Notes: a model not told the origin generated them from the sequence alone. A stretch of DNA of 64,000 nt from Candidatus Ruminococcus avistercoris (GCA_019120315.1 DWVJ01000041.1:1-64000); one strand, 5' to 3'. Positions 36,111-45,090 are shown, counted from the stretch's first letter. A program made the numbers and translations.

Positions 36111-37484
36111 TTACCGGAAATTAAAATCAAAAGCGCTCATCACGGTAAAGGCGATATAGGGCGTTCCATCCACCACGTCCCTGACCACTTTCAGTTCTTT
36201 TTCGTACTCGCTGGTCAGATTGTCCTTTTCTTTACAGAAGCTGTTGCGGGATGTGTACATCATGTGATCCGTCACATCCACCATCTGTTGATACAGTTCT
36301 TCGCTCAAAACCATGGTCTCGTCGCTGTTTTCGGAATACTCATACCTCCACTGTGCCTTCGTCACTTTGCCGTTTTTCACAGTCACGATGATGGACGCCG
36401 GCCGGTTCATCAGTGTCTCCACACCTGCATAGTACACCTTTTTGTTTCCCTTATCGGACACTTTGTAGATGGGCTCCAGACAGGTTTTCACATCTTCTTC
36501 CGTCCAGCTGAACAGCTCCCGCACTTTGGCCACGGCAAAGTTGATATCGTCGTCGGTCACACTGACCCGGTCTGTCTCACTGGTGGATTTCGGTTCTCCC
36601 TCGTGGGTTTCCTCTTTTGCAGGCGCCTGTCCCGCCGTGGTGAAGGTCTGTACGGTTCCAGGATACTCCCGGCCGTTTTCCACCACGAAGAACTGATAGC
36701 GGTAGGTAGTTCCCGGCGTCAGCGTAACTCCCAGCTCACCCTGGATGTCATACCACATGTTAAACCGGCTCTCCGGTCTGTCACAGTTCTCCACGTGTTT
36801 TTTGATCTGATTCCCCGCTGCGTCCTGGAGGATACAGCCCACCTGTCTGACCTGTCTGCGGTCGGGATTGTCCACTTTGGCTGATACCACTGCCGTCGTC
36901 TCCGCTATCTGGGGACTCTGGTAATGGATGGTGTAATTGCCGCCGGTCTGCGCAAAAGAGGTGCTTTTGCTCCAGTGGAAAAAGCTGTATCTGGGATCGC
37001 CTTTTTGAATCGTGGCGCCCACCCAGGCTTTGGTGTAAGAGCCGTTCCAGGCGTTCTGCTGGATCACCGTCACCGTATCGCCGGATACCTCTTTTACGAT
37101 GGCCCAGTGCACACTCTCATTGTCGCGGATGATATCGCCCACCTGGGGAGAATTCGTCTGCGCAAAGGCTCCCGAATCAATCACCGGAATCGATGTGGTG
37201 GTCATAAGTCCGGATACGCTGCGTCCGTAGACCTGGCTGTAAAACCGTTTGACGAAGGCCGCGCAGCTGTAGGTCGTGTCGTAATTCACACTGGAATCGT
37301 AGGGCCGGTACACCGCGTCCACCGTCACACCGTTGACGGTGATGGAATCCACCGTCCCGGAGTCGATGGACACGAAGTTGTAATTGCCCATATCCGCCCG
37401 GGCCTCCAGCGGCATCAGGCCGGTTCCCGCAAGCGCCAGTACAAAAGTTCCACAGATAATTGCTGCTGCATGTTTCATCTTCAT
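36111..37484 (-). CDS. secreted protein with NlpC/P60- or CHAP-like domain
   Basis: This 457-residue protein has a signal peptide (about 1-31, ending ARA). An amidase-like domain follows at about 60-175: YSCAAFVKRFY (candidate catalytic Cys), VGDIIRDNESVHWAIVKEV (candidate His) and QQNAWNG. A fibronectin-like region (about 185-290) with YQFFVVENGREY and a C-terminal domain of unknown type complete it. The Cys-His-Asn pattern suggests a peptidoglycan or peptide hydrolase. The 5' leader folds so that its ribosome-binding site is paired (see hairpin). No clear promoter is visible, so it may be read from the lactonase gene. Confidence 0.75.
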   Translation of the reverse strand: MKMKHAAAIICGTFVLALAGTGLMPLEARADMGNYNFVSIDSGTVDSITVNGVTVDAVYRPYDSSVNYDTTYSCAAFVKRFYSQVYGRSVSGLMTTTSIPVIDSGAFAQTNSPQVGDIIRDNESVHWAIVKEVSGDTVTVIQQNAWNGSYTKAWVGATIQKGDPRYSFFHWSKSTSFAQTGGNYTIHYQSPQIAETTAVVSAKVDNPDRRQVRQVGCILQDAAGNQIKKHVENCDRPESRFNMWYDIQGELGVTLTPGTTYRYQFFVVENGREYPGTVQTFTTAGQAPAKEETHEGEPKSTSETDRVSVTDDDINFAVAKVRELFSWTEEDVKTCLEPIYKVSDKGNKKVYYAGVETLMNRPASIIVTVKNGKVTKAQWRYEYSENSDETMVLSEELYQQMVDVTDHMMYTSRNSFCKEKDNLTSEYEKELKVVRDVVDGTPYIAFTVMSAFDFNFR

Positions 37485-37492
37485 AAAAATAT

Positions 37493-37545
37493 CCCCCTTT
37501 GGTTTTTCTGATTTCTTTTTGATGAAATCATTCTACCAAAGGGGG
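37493..37545 (-). promoter_or_regulatory. leader hairpin that pairs the ribosome-binding site of the CHAP-like gene
   Basis: On the minus strand CCCCCTTTGGT (37545-37535) pairs perfectly with ACCAAAGGGGG (37503-37493), and an inner 7-bp hairpin (TGATTTC/GAAATCA) lies in the loop. The AAAGGGGG ribosome-binding site, 8 bases before the ATG, is wholly within the 3' arm. ATATTTTT follows the stem, so the element could also stop transcription from the lactonase gene. Confidence 0.6.
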
Positions 37546-37580
37546 ACTGCTGTTTTGTTTTCGTTTTTTATATTAATCTG

Positions 37581-38663
37581 TCAGATGGTATTTTCCGGCG
37601 AAACTTCTTCGATCAGAATGCAGTTGGGCGTATCCACGCTCATGGGTTTCCCTTTCATCATCAGCACATTTTTCTCATAATCAATGGTAAAGGTGGTGAT
37701 GCTGCTGGACTCATGATTGACAATGGCGATGTGCTTTCCATCCGGGAACAGCTTCATGCTCTTGGGATACTCTCCGCTGATGGGAAGGGAGAACTTCCGT
37801 TCCAGCTGTCCATTTTCCGGATCGATGGAAAACATGGTAATGGAATTGTCTCCCGCCGTTGAGGCGAAGAGATAACGTCCGTCCGGCGACATGGCCAGCG
37901 TCTCCGCCGCGTCATGCATGGGATCCAGGTCCGTATCCAGGATACTGATATTCTGCACTTTCTCGAAGACCGGCCCTTTGGGACCGTCCTCATAGGAAAA
38001 TACATCCACATCGTTGCTCAGCTCATAAATCAGATATGCGTATTTCCCGTTTCTGCTAAACCGCATCTCCCTTGGTCCGGACTCTCTGCGGCAGCGGACG
38101 ATATCCTCCAGATGCAGTTTATGACGTCTTTTATCCAGCCGGTAAATCTTCACCTGATCGATGCCGTTATCCACGGCACAGAGATATTTATTGTCCGGCG
38201 TGGGGATCACACAGCTGACATGGGGCCGGAAACTGCGCTCCGCCACGCTTCCGATTCCCTTGTGGAATACGCCGTCCATCACGCTTCCCAGCCGGCCGTC
38301 CCTGTGGGTGTGAACCACGGTAACCTTGCCGTCGTGATATCCGGCCACGAACAGATATTTTCCTGTCTCATCCACGGAAAGATAACAGCCGCGCATACCT
38401 CCGATGTCTACTTTATTGATATATTCCAGATCCCCATCCGCATGGATGGCAAACACTGCCACACCCTCGTCAGCGATGGAGTACAGATATTTTCCGCTTT
38501 TGGACCGTGCCAGATAGGAGGAGTTGTTAACCGGAACCACTTTCCGTTCCCGCAGCACTCCTTCTTCCACATCCACGTCGTAAAGATGAATCCCGATACT
38601 GCTTCCATGTGTATAGGTACCTACATATGCTACGTATTTTTTCTCGCTCATGTAAATATCCAT
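37581..38663 (-). CDS. lactonase-family beta-propeller protein
   Basis: This 360-residue seven-bladed propeller belongs to the 6-phosphogluconolactonase (YkgB/Pgl) superfamily. Visible blades begin with YVAYVGTYTHGSSIGIHLYD, then repeats such as GKYLFVAGYHDGKVTVV, NKYLCAVDNGIDQVKIY, GKYAYLIYELSNDVDVF, GRYLFASTAGDNSITMF and GKHIAIVNHESSSITTF. The true substrate is uncertain. Two starts are possible: 38663 (AGGAG 5 bases upstream, used here) and 38651, where the family motif begins (MSEKKYVAYVG). Confidence 0.88.
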   Translation of the reverse strand: MDIYMSEKKYVAYVGTYTHGSSIGIHLYDVDVEEGVLRERKVVPVNNSSYLARSKSGKYLYSIADEGVAVFAIHADGDLEYINKVDIGGMRGCYLSVDETGKYLFVAGYHDGKVTVVHTHRDGRLGSVMDGVFHKGIGSVAERSFRPHVSCVIPTPDNKYLCAVDNGIDQVKIYRLDKRRHKLHLEDIVRCRRESGPREMRFSRNGKYAYLIYELSNDVDVFSYEDGPKGPVFEKVQNISILDTDLDPMHDAAETLAMSPDGRYLFASTAGDNSITMFSIDPENGQLERKFSLPISGEYPKSMKLFPDGKHIAIVNHESSSITTFTIDYEKNVLMMKGKPMSVDTPNCILIEEVSPENTI

Positions 38664-38721
38664 CCTTTCTCCTGTATATCAAGACGCCAGGGCGAATGTG
38701 CATGCCGTCCCTGATACCAAT

Positions 38722-38750
38722 ATTTTAGCATGGTTTTTCCCATCTGTATA
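38722..38750 (-). promoter_or_regulatory. promoter of the lactonase gene
   Basis: On the minus strand TAAAAT (38727-38722) with TGC before it (extended -10) and a weak TATACA at 17-bp spacing (38750-38745). Confidence 0.5.
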
Positions 38751-38796
38751 CCTAAAGATTTCTGATTTTCCCATTTTACACCGTCTGCCTTTGCGG

Positions 38797-38824
38797 TTGA
38801 CAGACAAAAAGCCGCTGTTATAAT
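38797..38824 (+). promoter_or_regulatory. consensus promoter of the first RluA gene
   Basis: TTGACA (38797-38802), a 16-bp spacer and TATAAT (38819-38824), both perfect. Only 7 bases (AGTACCT) separate the -10 from the ATG at 38832, and no ribosome-binding site is present, so the mRNA is probably leaderless. Confidence 0.85.
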
Positions 38825-38831
38825 AGTACCT

Positions 38832-39752
38832 ATGAACAAAACACTCCATTATACTATAAAACCGGAGGAGGCCGGACTCACCGTCGGCTGTTTCCTCAGA
38901 AAACAGGGCTATTCCCGCCATATTCTGACTCATCTGAAACAGACGGAGCATGGTATCTGTCTGGGATCCGCTCCCGTTTACACTTCAGCGATACTAAGAA
39001 GCGGCGACCGTCTGACCGTGCGGATCATCGAAGAGCACTCTTCCGGGCAGATCCAGCCGGCTGCGCTTCCCTTTCCCATCGTCTTCGAAGATGAGGATAT
39101 CCTGGTGATTGACAAACCGGCCGGCATGCCCGTTCACCCTTCCCAGGGAAATCATGGCAACACCCTGGCCAACAGCGCCGCCTGGTATTTTCACCAGCAG
39201 GGAGTTCCCTATGTCTTTCGCTGCATCAACCGGATCGACCGGGATACCTCCGGCCTGCTGATCCTGGCAAAACATATGTTAAGCGCAGCCGTGCTGTCCA
39301 AAGACCTGAAAGAACACCGCATCCGCCGCACCTATCTGGCGATGACAACGGGACGCCTTACGCCCGGCGAAGGAACCGTCCGCGCCCCCATCGGCCGCTG
39401 CCCCCACTCCATACTGGAGCGTCAGGTGGATCCCCTGGGAGAAGAGGCCGTCACCCACTACCGGGTTCTGGTTTCCTCCGATCAGGCCTCTCTGGCATCT
39501 TTTTCTCTGGAAACGGGAAGAACCCATCAGATCCGGGTACACATGAAATATCTGGGGCATCCCCTGCTGGGCGATTTTCTTTACAATCCCGGTAATCATG
39601 ACTGTCCCCGGCAGGCTCTCCACTCCTGCCGCCTGGAATTTTCCCATCCCATTTCCGGGAAGATGCTGACCTTCACCTGCCCGCTGCCGGACGACATGAA
39701 GGCCTGTCTTAAGCGCTTTTTCCCCGGACAGGACGCGGCCCTGCTTTTTTAG
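38832..39752 (+). CDS. RluA-family pseudouridine synthase
   Basis: This 306-residue enzyme has an N-terminal S4-like part (TVGCFLRKQGYSRHILTHLKQ), the central LVIDKPAGMPVHPS, the catalytic Asp segment INRIDRDTSGLLILAK (RluA type) and LETGRTHQIRVHMKYLGHPLLGD. It modifies uridines in rRNA or tRNA; the site is not predictable. Its promoter places the transcription start at or next to the ATG. Its 3' end overlaps the convergent UPF0303 gene by 4 bp. Confidence 0.9.
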   Translation: MNKTLHYTIKPEEAGLTVGCFLRKQGYSRHILTHLKQTEHGICLGSAPVYTSAILRSGDRLTVRIIEEHSSGQIQPAALPFPIVFEDEDILVIDKPAGMPVHPSQGNHGNTLANSAAWYFHQQGVPYVFRCINRIDRDTSGLLILAKHMLSAAVLSKDLKEHRIRRTYLAMTTGRLTPGEGTVRAPIGRCPHSILERQVDPLGEEAVTHYRVLVSSDQASLASFSLETGRTHQIRVHMKYLGHPLLGDFLYNPGNHDCPRQALHSCRLEFSHPISGKMLTFTCPLPDDMKACLKRFFPGQDAALLF

Positions 39753-40243
39753 ACAGCCCGGATCCTTGGCACTTCATCGATATGCAGATACCGGCTGACC
39801 GCCTTGATGATCAGATCATGATCGGAAACCGGATCCATACCGGAGACCAGGACAGATCCGATTACTCCCACCTCTTCGACACGGATAGGGAATCCGCCTC
39901 CGCTTGCCGCGAACTCCTTGGGATCCATCATCATATCTTCCAGTGTTTCTCCGCTTCGGCGGAGAACCATAGCCAGATGAAGGCTGCTTTTTTCCGTCAC
40001 CATCACCGTCTTCTGCTTTCTGGAAATCCAGTTTTCATTATACAGATTGGTACCGTCAAAGCCGTACTGGAACACGGTAAACCCGTTGTTCAGCCGGATA
40101 CTGATCATCACCGAAGCGCCTCTTCTCTGCGCTTCCGCCACCAGCATATTGCCCAGCGTCCATGCATCCGCATTGGTAAAATGAGAAAACTGAAGGATTT
40201 CCTCCTGCATTTCCAGTACGCTGATTACTTCGTCTATTGTCAT
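39749..40243 (-). CDS. UPF0303/heme-degrading-domain family protein
   Basis: This 164-residue protein matches the UPF0303 (HbpS-like, DUF336) family: SHFTNADAWTLGNMLVAEAQRRGASVMISIRLNNGFTVFQY at the N terminus and AASGGGFPIRVEEVGVIGSVLVSGM at about 110-135. HbpS homologues bind heme or corrinoid-like ligands; its role here is unknown. It starts in a 4-bp overlap with the end of the second RluA gene, making YczE-RluA-UPF0303 an operon. Confidence 0.82.
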   Translation of the reverse strand: MTIDEVISVLEMQEEILQFSHFTNADAWTLGNMLVAEAQRRGASVMISIRLNNGFTVFQYGFDGTNLYNENWISRKQKTVMVTEKSSLHLAMVLRRSGETLEDMMMDPKEFAASGGGFPIRVEEVGVIGSVLVSGMDPVSDHDLIIKAVSRYLHIDEVPRIRAV

Positions 40244-41181
40244 AAAATAATCCCTCCTGTCAAATATCTGCTGCTACTATTATGACACGATGTCTTTCTT
40301 ATTGCAATCATCATATCTTCCGGAATATCCGACTGCAGTGTGATCTTCTCCCCGGTAAAAGGCTGCAGAAAATGCACTTTCCAGGCATGAAGCGCCGCCC
40401 GACCGATCCTTTCATCCCCTTTTCCGTACAGAGAATCTCCCAAAAGAGGATGTCCCGTCCACGCCAGATGAACCCGGATCTGATGGGTCCGCCCTGTGGC
40501 AATCTGCACCGACAGCAAAGAAAACTCTTCCCATGTTTTCAGCACCCGATAGCGGGTAAGGGAAAAAAGGCCGCCCTCCTGACAGACTTCCATCTTCGTC
40601 TTCTCCTGCGGCATTTTCCTAAGGGGCCGGTCAATTTCCCCTCGCTCTCCCTCGCTCATCCTGCCCGCAGCCAGCGCCAGATACTCCTTGGCGAACATCC
40701 CCTGCTCCCTCTGCCGGGCCAGTCTGGCTGCCGCCAGCTGATTTCTGGTGAAAATCAGAATGCCGGAGGTATCCATATCCAGTCTGCCTGCCAGACGGAT
40801 CCGGCAGGGCTTCCCCTTCCTTTGCAGATAAGCGGCCGCCCTGTTCGCCGCCGTGTCACGGTAATGCCCCTTTCCCGGATGGGAAAGAATCCCTGCCGGT
40901 TTGTCGATGACCAGCAGATCCTCATCTTCATAGAGAATTTTCGGATCCGGTCCCCAGGGTAGTACCGCCAGGTCTTTCGGCTCGTCTTTCTCCAGCCGGA
41001 TCTGCACCTCATCTCCTTCTTTCAGCAGGCAGCTGACCCGGGCGCGCTTTCCGTTAACCAGAAGTCCGTCCTCCATAAATTTCAGCCTGCTGATCTGATG
41101 ATCGCCAAGTCCCATATCCTGTTTTAAAAAGGATTTCAGGCTGACGCTCTTTTGCGCCTGCTTTTTCCAGACTCTGGTCAT
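40240..41181 (-). CDS. RluA-family pseudouridine synthase, second copy
   Basis: This 313-residue enzyme has an S4 domain (VSLKSFLKQDMGLGDHQISRLKFMEDGLLVNGKRA), LVIDKPAGILSHPG, the catalytic Asp segment LAGRLDMDTSGILIFTRN, and VQIATGRTHQIRVHLAWTGHPLLGD. It differs clearly from the plus-strand RluA paralogue 0.5 kb away. It is translationally coupled to the YczE-like gene upstream (4-bp overlap) and to UPF0303 downstream (4-bp overlap). Confidence 0.9.
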   Translation of the reverse strand: MTRVWKKQAQKSVSLKSFLKQDMGLGDHQISRLKFMEDGLLVNGKRARVSCLLKEGDEVQIRLEKDEPKDLAVLPWGPDPKILYEDEDLLVIDKPAGILSHPGKGHYRDTAANRAAAYLQRKGKPCRIRLAGRLDMDTSGILIFTRNQLAAARLARQREQGMFAKEYLALAAGRMSEGERGEIDRPLRKMPQEKTKMEVCQEGGLFSLTRYRVLKTWEEFSLLSVQIATGRTHQIRVHLAWTGHPLLGDSLYGKGDERIGRAALHAWKVHFLQPFTGEKITLQSDIPEDMMIAIRKTSCHNSSSRYLTGGIIL

Positions 41182-41840
41182 ATTGCTTCGCCCTTTGCTT
41201 TCGCTTTTCCCAGGAACCGGCGCAGTGTTTTTCCAAAAAGACGGGTGTACAGTTTGATAAACAGGCCAACGCCGAATGCGGCGATCAGCGTACCTTCCCG
41301 GATTCCACGGATTTCTTTCAGGAAAACCCAGGATAATACCACGGAAACCAGCACCACAAACCAGTCGAAACAGATTTTCATGGTTGACATGGTTTTCCCA
41401 GTCCGGATCTCCAGCGCCTGAGCCACGCCCTCCGCCGGCATGGAAATAATCTCCGTTTCAATATAAAGGAAGATACCGAAACCGAGGCAGGCCATGCTCA
41501 GCAGCAAAAAGCCCAGCTGCATTGCGTAGTTGGAACAGACCGGCATCCATGCATCAAAGAAACGATTAGTCAGGCTGATAAAAGTTCCCTGAATGGTGGC
41601 CACGATGATCTGCAGGATATTTTGGGGCGGAAACCTCTTCCCCAGCAGAAGAAACTGCAGAAAAATGTACACGGCAAACACGACCGACGTACATAACCCC
41701 AGATCTGTCTGCAGTATTTCGCTGACCACATAAGGCACCGTGTCAATGGGGGAAACCCCCAGATTGGACCAGACGGAAGCTGATACGCCAAAGGCCATCA
41801 AAAACAGACCGGTCAGATATACAATTCCTTTCTTTATCAT
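41178..41840 (-). CDS. YczE/YitT-like integral membrane protein
   Basis: This 220-residue protein has five to six hydrophobic helices. The N-terminal GLFLMAFGVSASVWSNLGVSPID and the conserved YVVSE segment are typical of the YczE/YyaS family of unknown function. A TTGCAA...TAAAAT promoter lies upstream, and GGGAGG precedes the ATG. It leads the YczE-RluA-UPF0303 operon. Confidence 0.82.
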   Translation of the reverse strand: MIKKGIVYLTGLFLMAFGVSASVWSNLGVSPIDTVPYVVSEILQTDLGLCTSVVFAVYIFLQFLLLGKRFPPQNILQIIVATIQGTFISLTNRFFDAWMPVCSNYAMQLGFLLLSMACLGFGIFLYIETEIISMPAEGVAQALEIRTGKTMSTMKICFDWFVVLVSVVLSWVFLKEIRGIREGTLIAAFGVGLFIKLYTRLFGKTLRRFLGKAKAKGEAI

Positions 41841-41860
41841 ATGCTTTTTCCTCCCGTCTC

Positions 41861-41911
41861 ATTTTATCAGTTCTCACTTTTCCTTGCAATGCGTATCTTT
41901 CGTGATACAAT
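41861..41911. promoter_or_regulatory. two divergent promoters sharing one palindromic -35
   Basis: TTGCAA at 41884-41889 reads the same on both strands. To the left it gives TTGCAA-17-TAAAAT (41866-41861, minus, for the YczE operon); to the right TTGCAA-16-TACAAT (41906-41911, plus, for the membrane protein at 41962). One -35 hexamer would serve both directions. Confidence 0.65.
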
Positions 41912-41961
41912 ATAATGAGATATTTGGGTCAGAGAATCCAAACCTGCGAAAGGACAATGTC

Positions 41962-42609
41962 ATGCCCAAAAAAACGATTCTTTTTATTATCACAGAAAGC
42001 GTCCTGTATCTGCTTTTCCTCATCCTGGATCTGCAAGGCGTCTCCAGCACCTGGATTAAATATGCCGGCATCCTGCTGGCTGTCTGTTTTTCCTTTTGGT
42101 GTGCCTCCCGTCCGGAAGATTATCTGACCGCCCTGGCCCTTTTCTTCACCGCAGCCGCCGATTATTTCCTGCTGGTCTTAAACCGGCACTACGAAACCGG
42201 CGTGCTGATCTTCTGCCTGGTACAGTTCCTGTACTGTCTGCGCCTTTCCCTGCCAGGCAGTTCCTGTTCCAAAAGAGAAGTCGGTCTGCGGATCGCCCTT
42301 CCTGTTCTGGTCGTCCTTTTGCTGGCCGGACTGGACCAGGCAAACCTTTTAAACATACTGGCCGCTTTCTATTTCTGCAACCTGGTCATCAATGCTGCAA
42401 AAAGCAGGATTCGCTGTGGATGGAATCGGTTTACCCTTGGTCTGATTCTCTTCATCTGCTGTGATATCTGCGTGGGACTTTTCAACCTGCTCTCTCCTGC
42501 CTGCGCTCTCTTTCCTTTTGCCGCCCTGGCCATGTGGGCCTTTTACCTGCCTTCACAGGTACTGCTGGCCCTTTCCACCATTGATTATCGAAAGGAGACT
42601 TGTTCATGA
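41962..42609 (+). CDS. membrane protein, weakly YhhN (lysoplasmalogenase)-like
   Basis: This 215-residue protein has about seven to eight hydrophobic helices. FTAAADYFLLVLNRHYETGVLIFCLVQ-type sequence in the middle recalls the Asp-containing helix of YhhN/TMEM86 proteins, but the match is weak. The ATG at 41962 has AAGGAC upstream; the longer open frame overlaps the YczE gene and is not used. It couples by ATGA overlap to the DUF1461 gene. Confidence 0.7.
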   Translation: MPKKTILFIITESVLYLLFLILDLQGVSSTWIKYAGILLAVCFSFWCASRPEDYLTALALFFTAAADYFLLVLNRHYETGVLIFCLVQFLYCLRLSLPGSSCSKREVGLRIALPVLVVLLLAGLDQANLLNILAAFYFCNLVINAAKSRIRCGWNRFTLGLILFICCDICVGLFNLLSPACALFPFAALAMWAFYLPSQVLLALSTIDYRKETCS

Positions 42610-43274
42610 CATCAAGACTTTATTCCCTCCTGCTTACGGTCGCGGGATTTTTTGCCACTCTGACATTTGGCTTTGCCGTTCCCATTGCCTGCCGTCCCTT
42701 CTATTACCTGCAGATTTCCCTTCTGAAACTGCCGGAAACCACAGGGTATCGGGCCGAAACCATCCGGGCCGCCTATGACGAGCTGATGGACTATCTGCTA
42801 AAAGGAGAGCCTTTTAGCACCGGCGCGCTGGCCTGGTCCCCTTCGGGGAAAGCTCATTTTGAAGACTGTCTTGCTCTCTTCCACCTGGATTTTGCCGTGC
42901 TGGCCGTCTCGCTGGCCGTGATCGTGCTGCTTTTGCTGCTTAACCGGCTGGGCAGGATCCGGATTCACCGTTTTTGCGGTCAGAGTCCTTTCTTCTACAC
43001 GGGAATCTTCAACATTTTGCTGTTTGTCCTGCTGGGAATCTGGGGTACGGTTTCCTTTGACACTTTGTTCGTGACCTTCCACAGGGTATTTTTCCCGGGT
43101 AAATCCAACTGGATCTTTGATCCGGACACCGATGAGATCATCCGGATCCTGCCGGAACAGTTTTTCCTCAACTGCGCCCTGCTGATTCTGGCCCTCATCC
43201 TGATCATAAGCATTCTTTTTATCGTACAAAGCGTCAAGAGCCGGAAACGGCAGGATGCCGCCCGGCTCTTGTGA
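42606..43274 (+). CDS. TIGR01906/DUF1461 family membrane protein
   Basis: This 222-residue protein has an N-terminal membrane helix, an outward segment with YDELMDYLLKGEPF (the family signature Y-x2-L-x-DYL), then helices at about 95-115 and 140-160, the VTFHRVFFPGKSNWIFDPDTDEIIRILPEQFF segment and a last helix. This is TIGR01906/DUF1461, function unknown. ATG at 42606 has GGAG 8 bases upstream and overlaps the previous stop by 4 bp. It converges on the Na/Pi cotransporter gene. Confidence 0.88.
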   Translation: MTSRLYSLLLTVAGFFATLTFGFAVPIACRPFYYLQISLLKLPETTGYRAETIRAAYDELMDYLLKGEPFSTGALAWSPSGKAHFEDCLALFHLDFAVLAVSLAVIVLLLLLNRLGRIRIHRFCGQSPFFYTGIFNILLFVLLGIWGTVSFDTLFVTFHRVFFPGKSNWIFDPDTDEIIRILPEQFFLNCALLILALILIISILFIVQSVKSRKRQDAARLL

Positions 43275-43306
43275 ACACGTTCCCTATGGTATTTTTTCAT
43301 GCAGGA

Positions 43307-44956
43307 TCAGTAATTTTCCCGGGGGATTTTCACATCCGCCTGGGCAATGTTCAGGATATGGTCTCCGATTCGTTCGAAGTCTGTCAGCATCTCGGAATAG
43401 AGGATACAGGCTTCCTCGGAGCACAGACCGTCTTTCATGCGTTCCAGATGGCGGCGGCGGTAGCGCTCCGTCATATCGTCCATCTTCTGTTCCATGGCGG
43501 CGATCTCTGACAGCCATTCCGGCGTCCCCGTCTCCGGGGCGCTTAAGCTGTCCAGCGCTTTAAGACTTAAGGCTTTCATTTTCTGGATTTCTTCCACCGC
43601 TTCCTCTGAAAACTGTACCTTGTGATCCTTTGCCACTTTCACATAACCGCAGATATTGTCTGCATGGTCTCCGATCCGTTCCACATTTCCAGTGATCAGG
43701 AAATACTCCTCCACCGCCTCGAAGTTACGGGCGTTCCGCTCTCTGGTGAAGGTCTTGGAAATGTACTGGGAAATTTCTTTATTCAGAAAATCAATGTACT
43801 CTTCCCGTTTCTTCTCTTCCTCCATCAGCTTCAGATCTCCGCTTAAAATAGCGTCGAATCCGGTCTCCACATTTTTTCTGGCCATTCCCAGCATTCTGGA
43901 AATCTCCTGCCGCAGCTGATCCAGATGGATGGCGGTAGCGCCCAGTCTGACTTTCCCGGACTGAATGGGTTTCAGATACTGCAAAGCCATCTCTTCCGCT
44001 TCTCCTCCCTGTTCTTTTCCGGAGGGAAGCAGTTTCTCGGCAAAGGTCGCCAGCATGCCGCCGAAGGGCAGCAGGATGATCGTCGTCACAATGTTAAACA
44101 GCGTATGCATATTGGCGATCTGGGCCGCAGGACTGCCCGGGGTGAAGGATTCCACCAGCGTGGTCAGCGGCGTCAGAATACATACAATGGTAAAAATAAT
44201 CGTTCCGATAATATTGAAGGAAAGATGAATCACCGTCGTCTGTTTCGCCTTGCGGTTGGTTCCGATGGAAGCCAGCACCGCCGTGATACAGGTACCGATA
44301 TTCTGTCCGAACAGTACGAACACCGCATCGGAAAGTCCGATCAGCCCGCTGGATGCCAACGCCTGCAGGATACCGACCGATGCCGAGGAGGACTGAATCA
44401 ATGCAGTAAAGACAGCGCCCACCAGGATACCGATCAACGGATTAGAGAAGGTGGTCATCATGGAAATAAACTGTTCGGAATCCCGCAGCGGCAGCATGGA
44501 TTCACTCATCAGATTCATACCGATAAAGAGAATACCAAGGCCTGCCAGAATCTGGCCGATATCATGGGCTTTTTTCTGCACTTTAATGAACAGAACCATG
44601 GCCACGCCGGCAAAGGCAAACAGCGGCGCGATTGCTCCCACATCCAGTGCAATCAACTGTCCTGTAATGGTGGTACCGATGTTGGCCCCCATGATAATCC
44701 AGACTGCCTGTCTTAGCGTCATCATTCCCGAGTTAACAAACCCGACCACCATAACCGTAGTGGCGGAAGACGACTGAATCACTGCTGTGATGCCGGCTCC
44801 GACTGCCACGCCCAGGAAACGGTTGGCTGTCAGTTTTTCCAGAATCTGTTTCATACGATCCCCGGCTGCAGCTTCCAGACCGTTGCCCATCATCTGCATG
44901 CCGTACAAAAACAGAGCCAGACCGCCCAGCAGTCCCAAAAAATCTGTTATTGTCAT
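43307..44956 (-). CDS. Na/Pi cotransporter family protein with C-terminal PhoU-like domain
   Basis: This 549-residue NptA-type protein has two inverted Na/Pi repeats, each with a QSSSAT/QSSSAS signature (VIQSSSATTVMVVGF and ALIQSSSASVGILQAL), eight to nine membrane helices to about residue 315, and a helical PhoU-like tail (about 340-545). It probably carries phosphate using sodium. It has its own promoter. It is separate from the high-affinity PstSCAB system 10 kb away. Confidence 0.92.
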   Translation of the reverse strand: MTITDFLGLLGGLALFLYGMQMMGNGLEAAAGDRMKQILEKLTANRFLGVAVGAGITAVIQSSSATTVMVVGFVNSGMMTLRQAVWIIMGANIGTTITGQLIALDVGAIAPLFAFAGVAMVLFIKVQKKAHDIGQILAGLGILFIGMNLMSESMLPLRDSEQFISMMTTFSNPLIGILVGAVFTALIQSSSASVGILQALASSGLIGLSDAVFVLFGQNIGTCITAVLASIGTNRKAKQTTVIHLSFNIIGTIIFTIVCILTPLTTLVESFTPGSPAAQIANMHTLFNIVTTIILLPFGGMLATFAEKLLPSGKEQGGEAEEMALQYLKPIQSGKVRLGATAIHLDQLRQEISRMLGMARKNVETGFDAILSGDLKLMEEEKKREEYIDFLNKEISQYISKTFTRERNARNFEAVEEYFLITGNVERIGDHADNICGYVKVAKDHKVQFSEEAVEEIQKMKALSLKALDSLSAPETGTPEWLSEIAAMEQKMDDMTERYRRRHLERMKDGLCSEEACILYSEMLTDFERIGDHILNIAQADVKIPRENY

Positions 44957-44999
44957 TTTCCTTTTTCTCCTTTGTCTCCTTTTATCCTTTTTCCTTAAT

Positions 45000-45027
45000 G
45001 GTATAATGTTCTGGGTCTCTATGTCAA
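45000..45027 (-). promoter_or_regulatory. promoter of the Na/Pi cotransporter gene
   Basis: On the minus strand a perfect TTGACA (45027-45022) with TATACC (45005-45000) after a 16-bp spacer. Confidence 0.65.
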
Positions 45028-45090
45028 GGAAAAGAAAAAAATGAGTAAAATCTACAAGAAATCTTCACATATTTATGTAAATTTCCCCAT

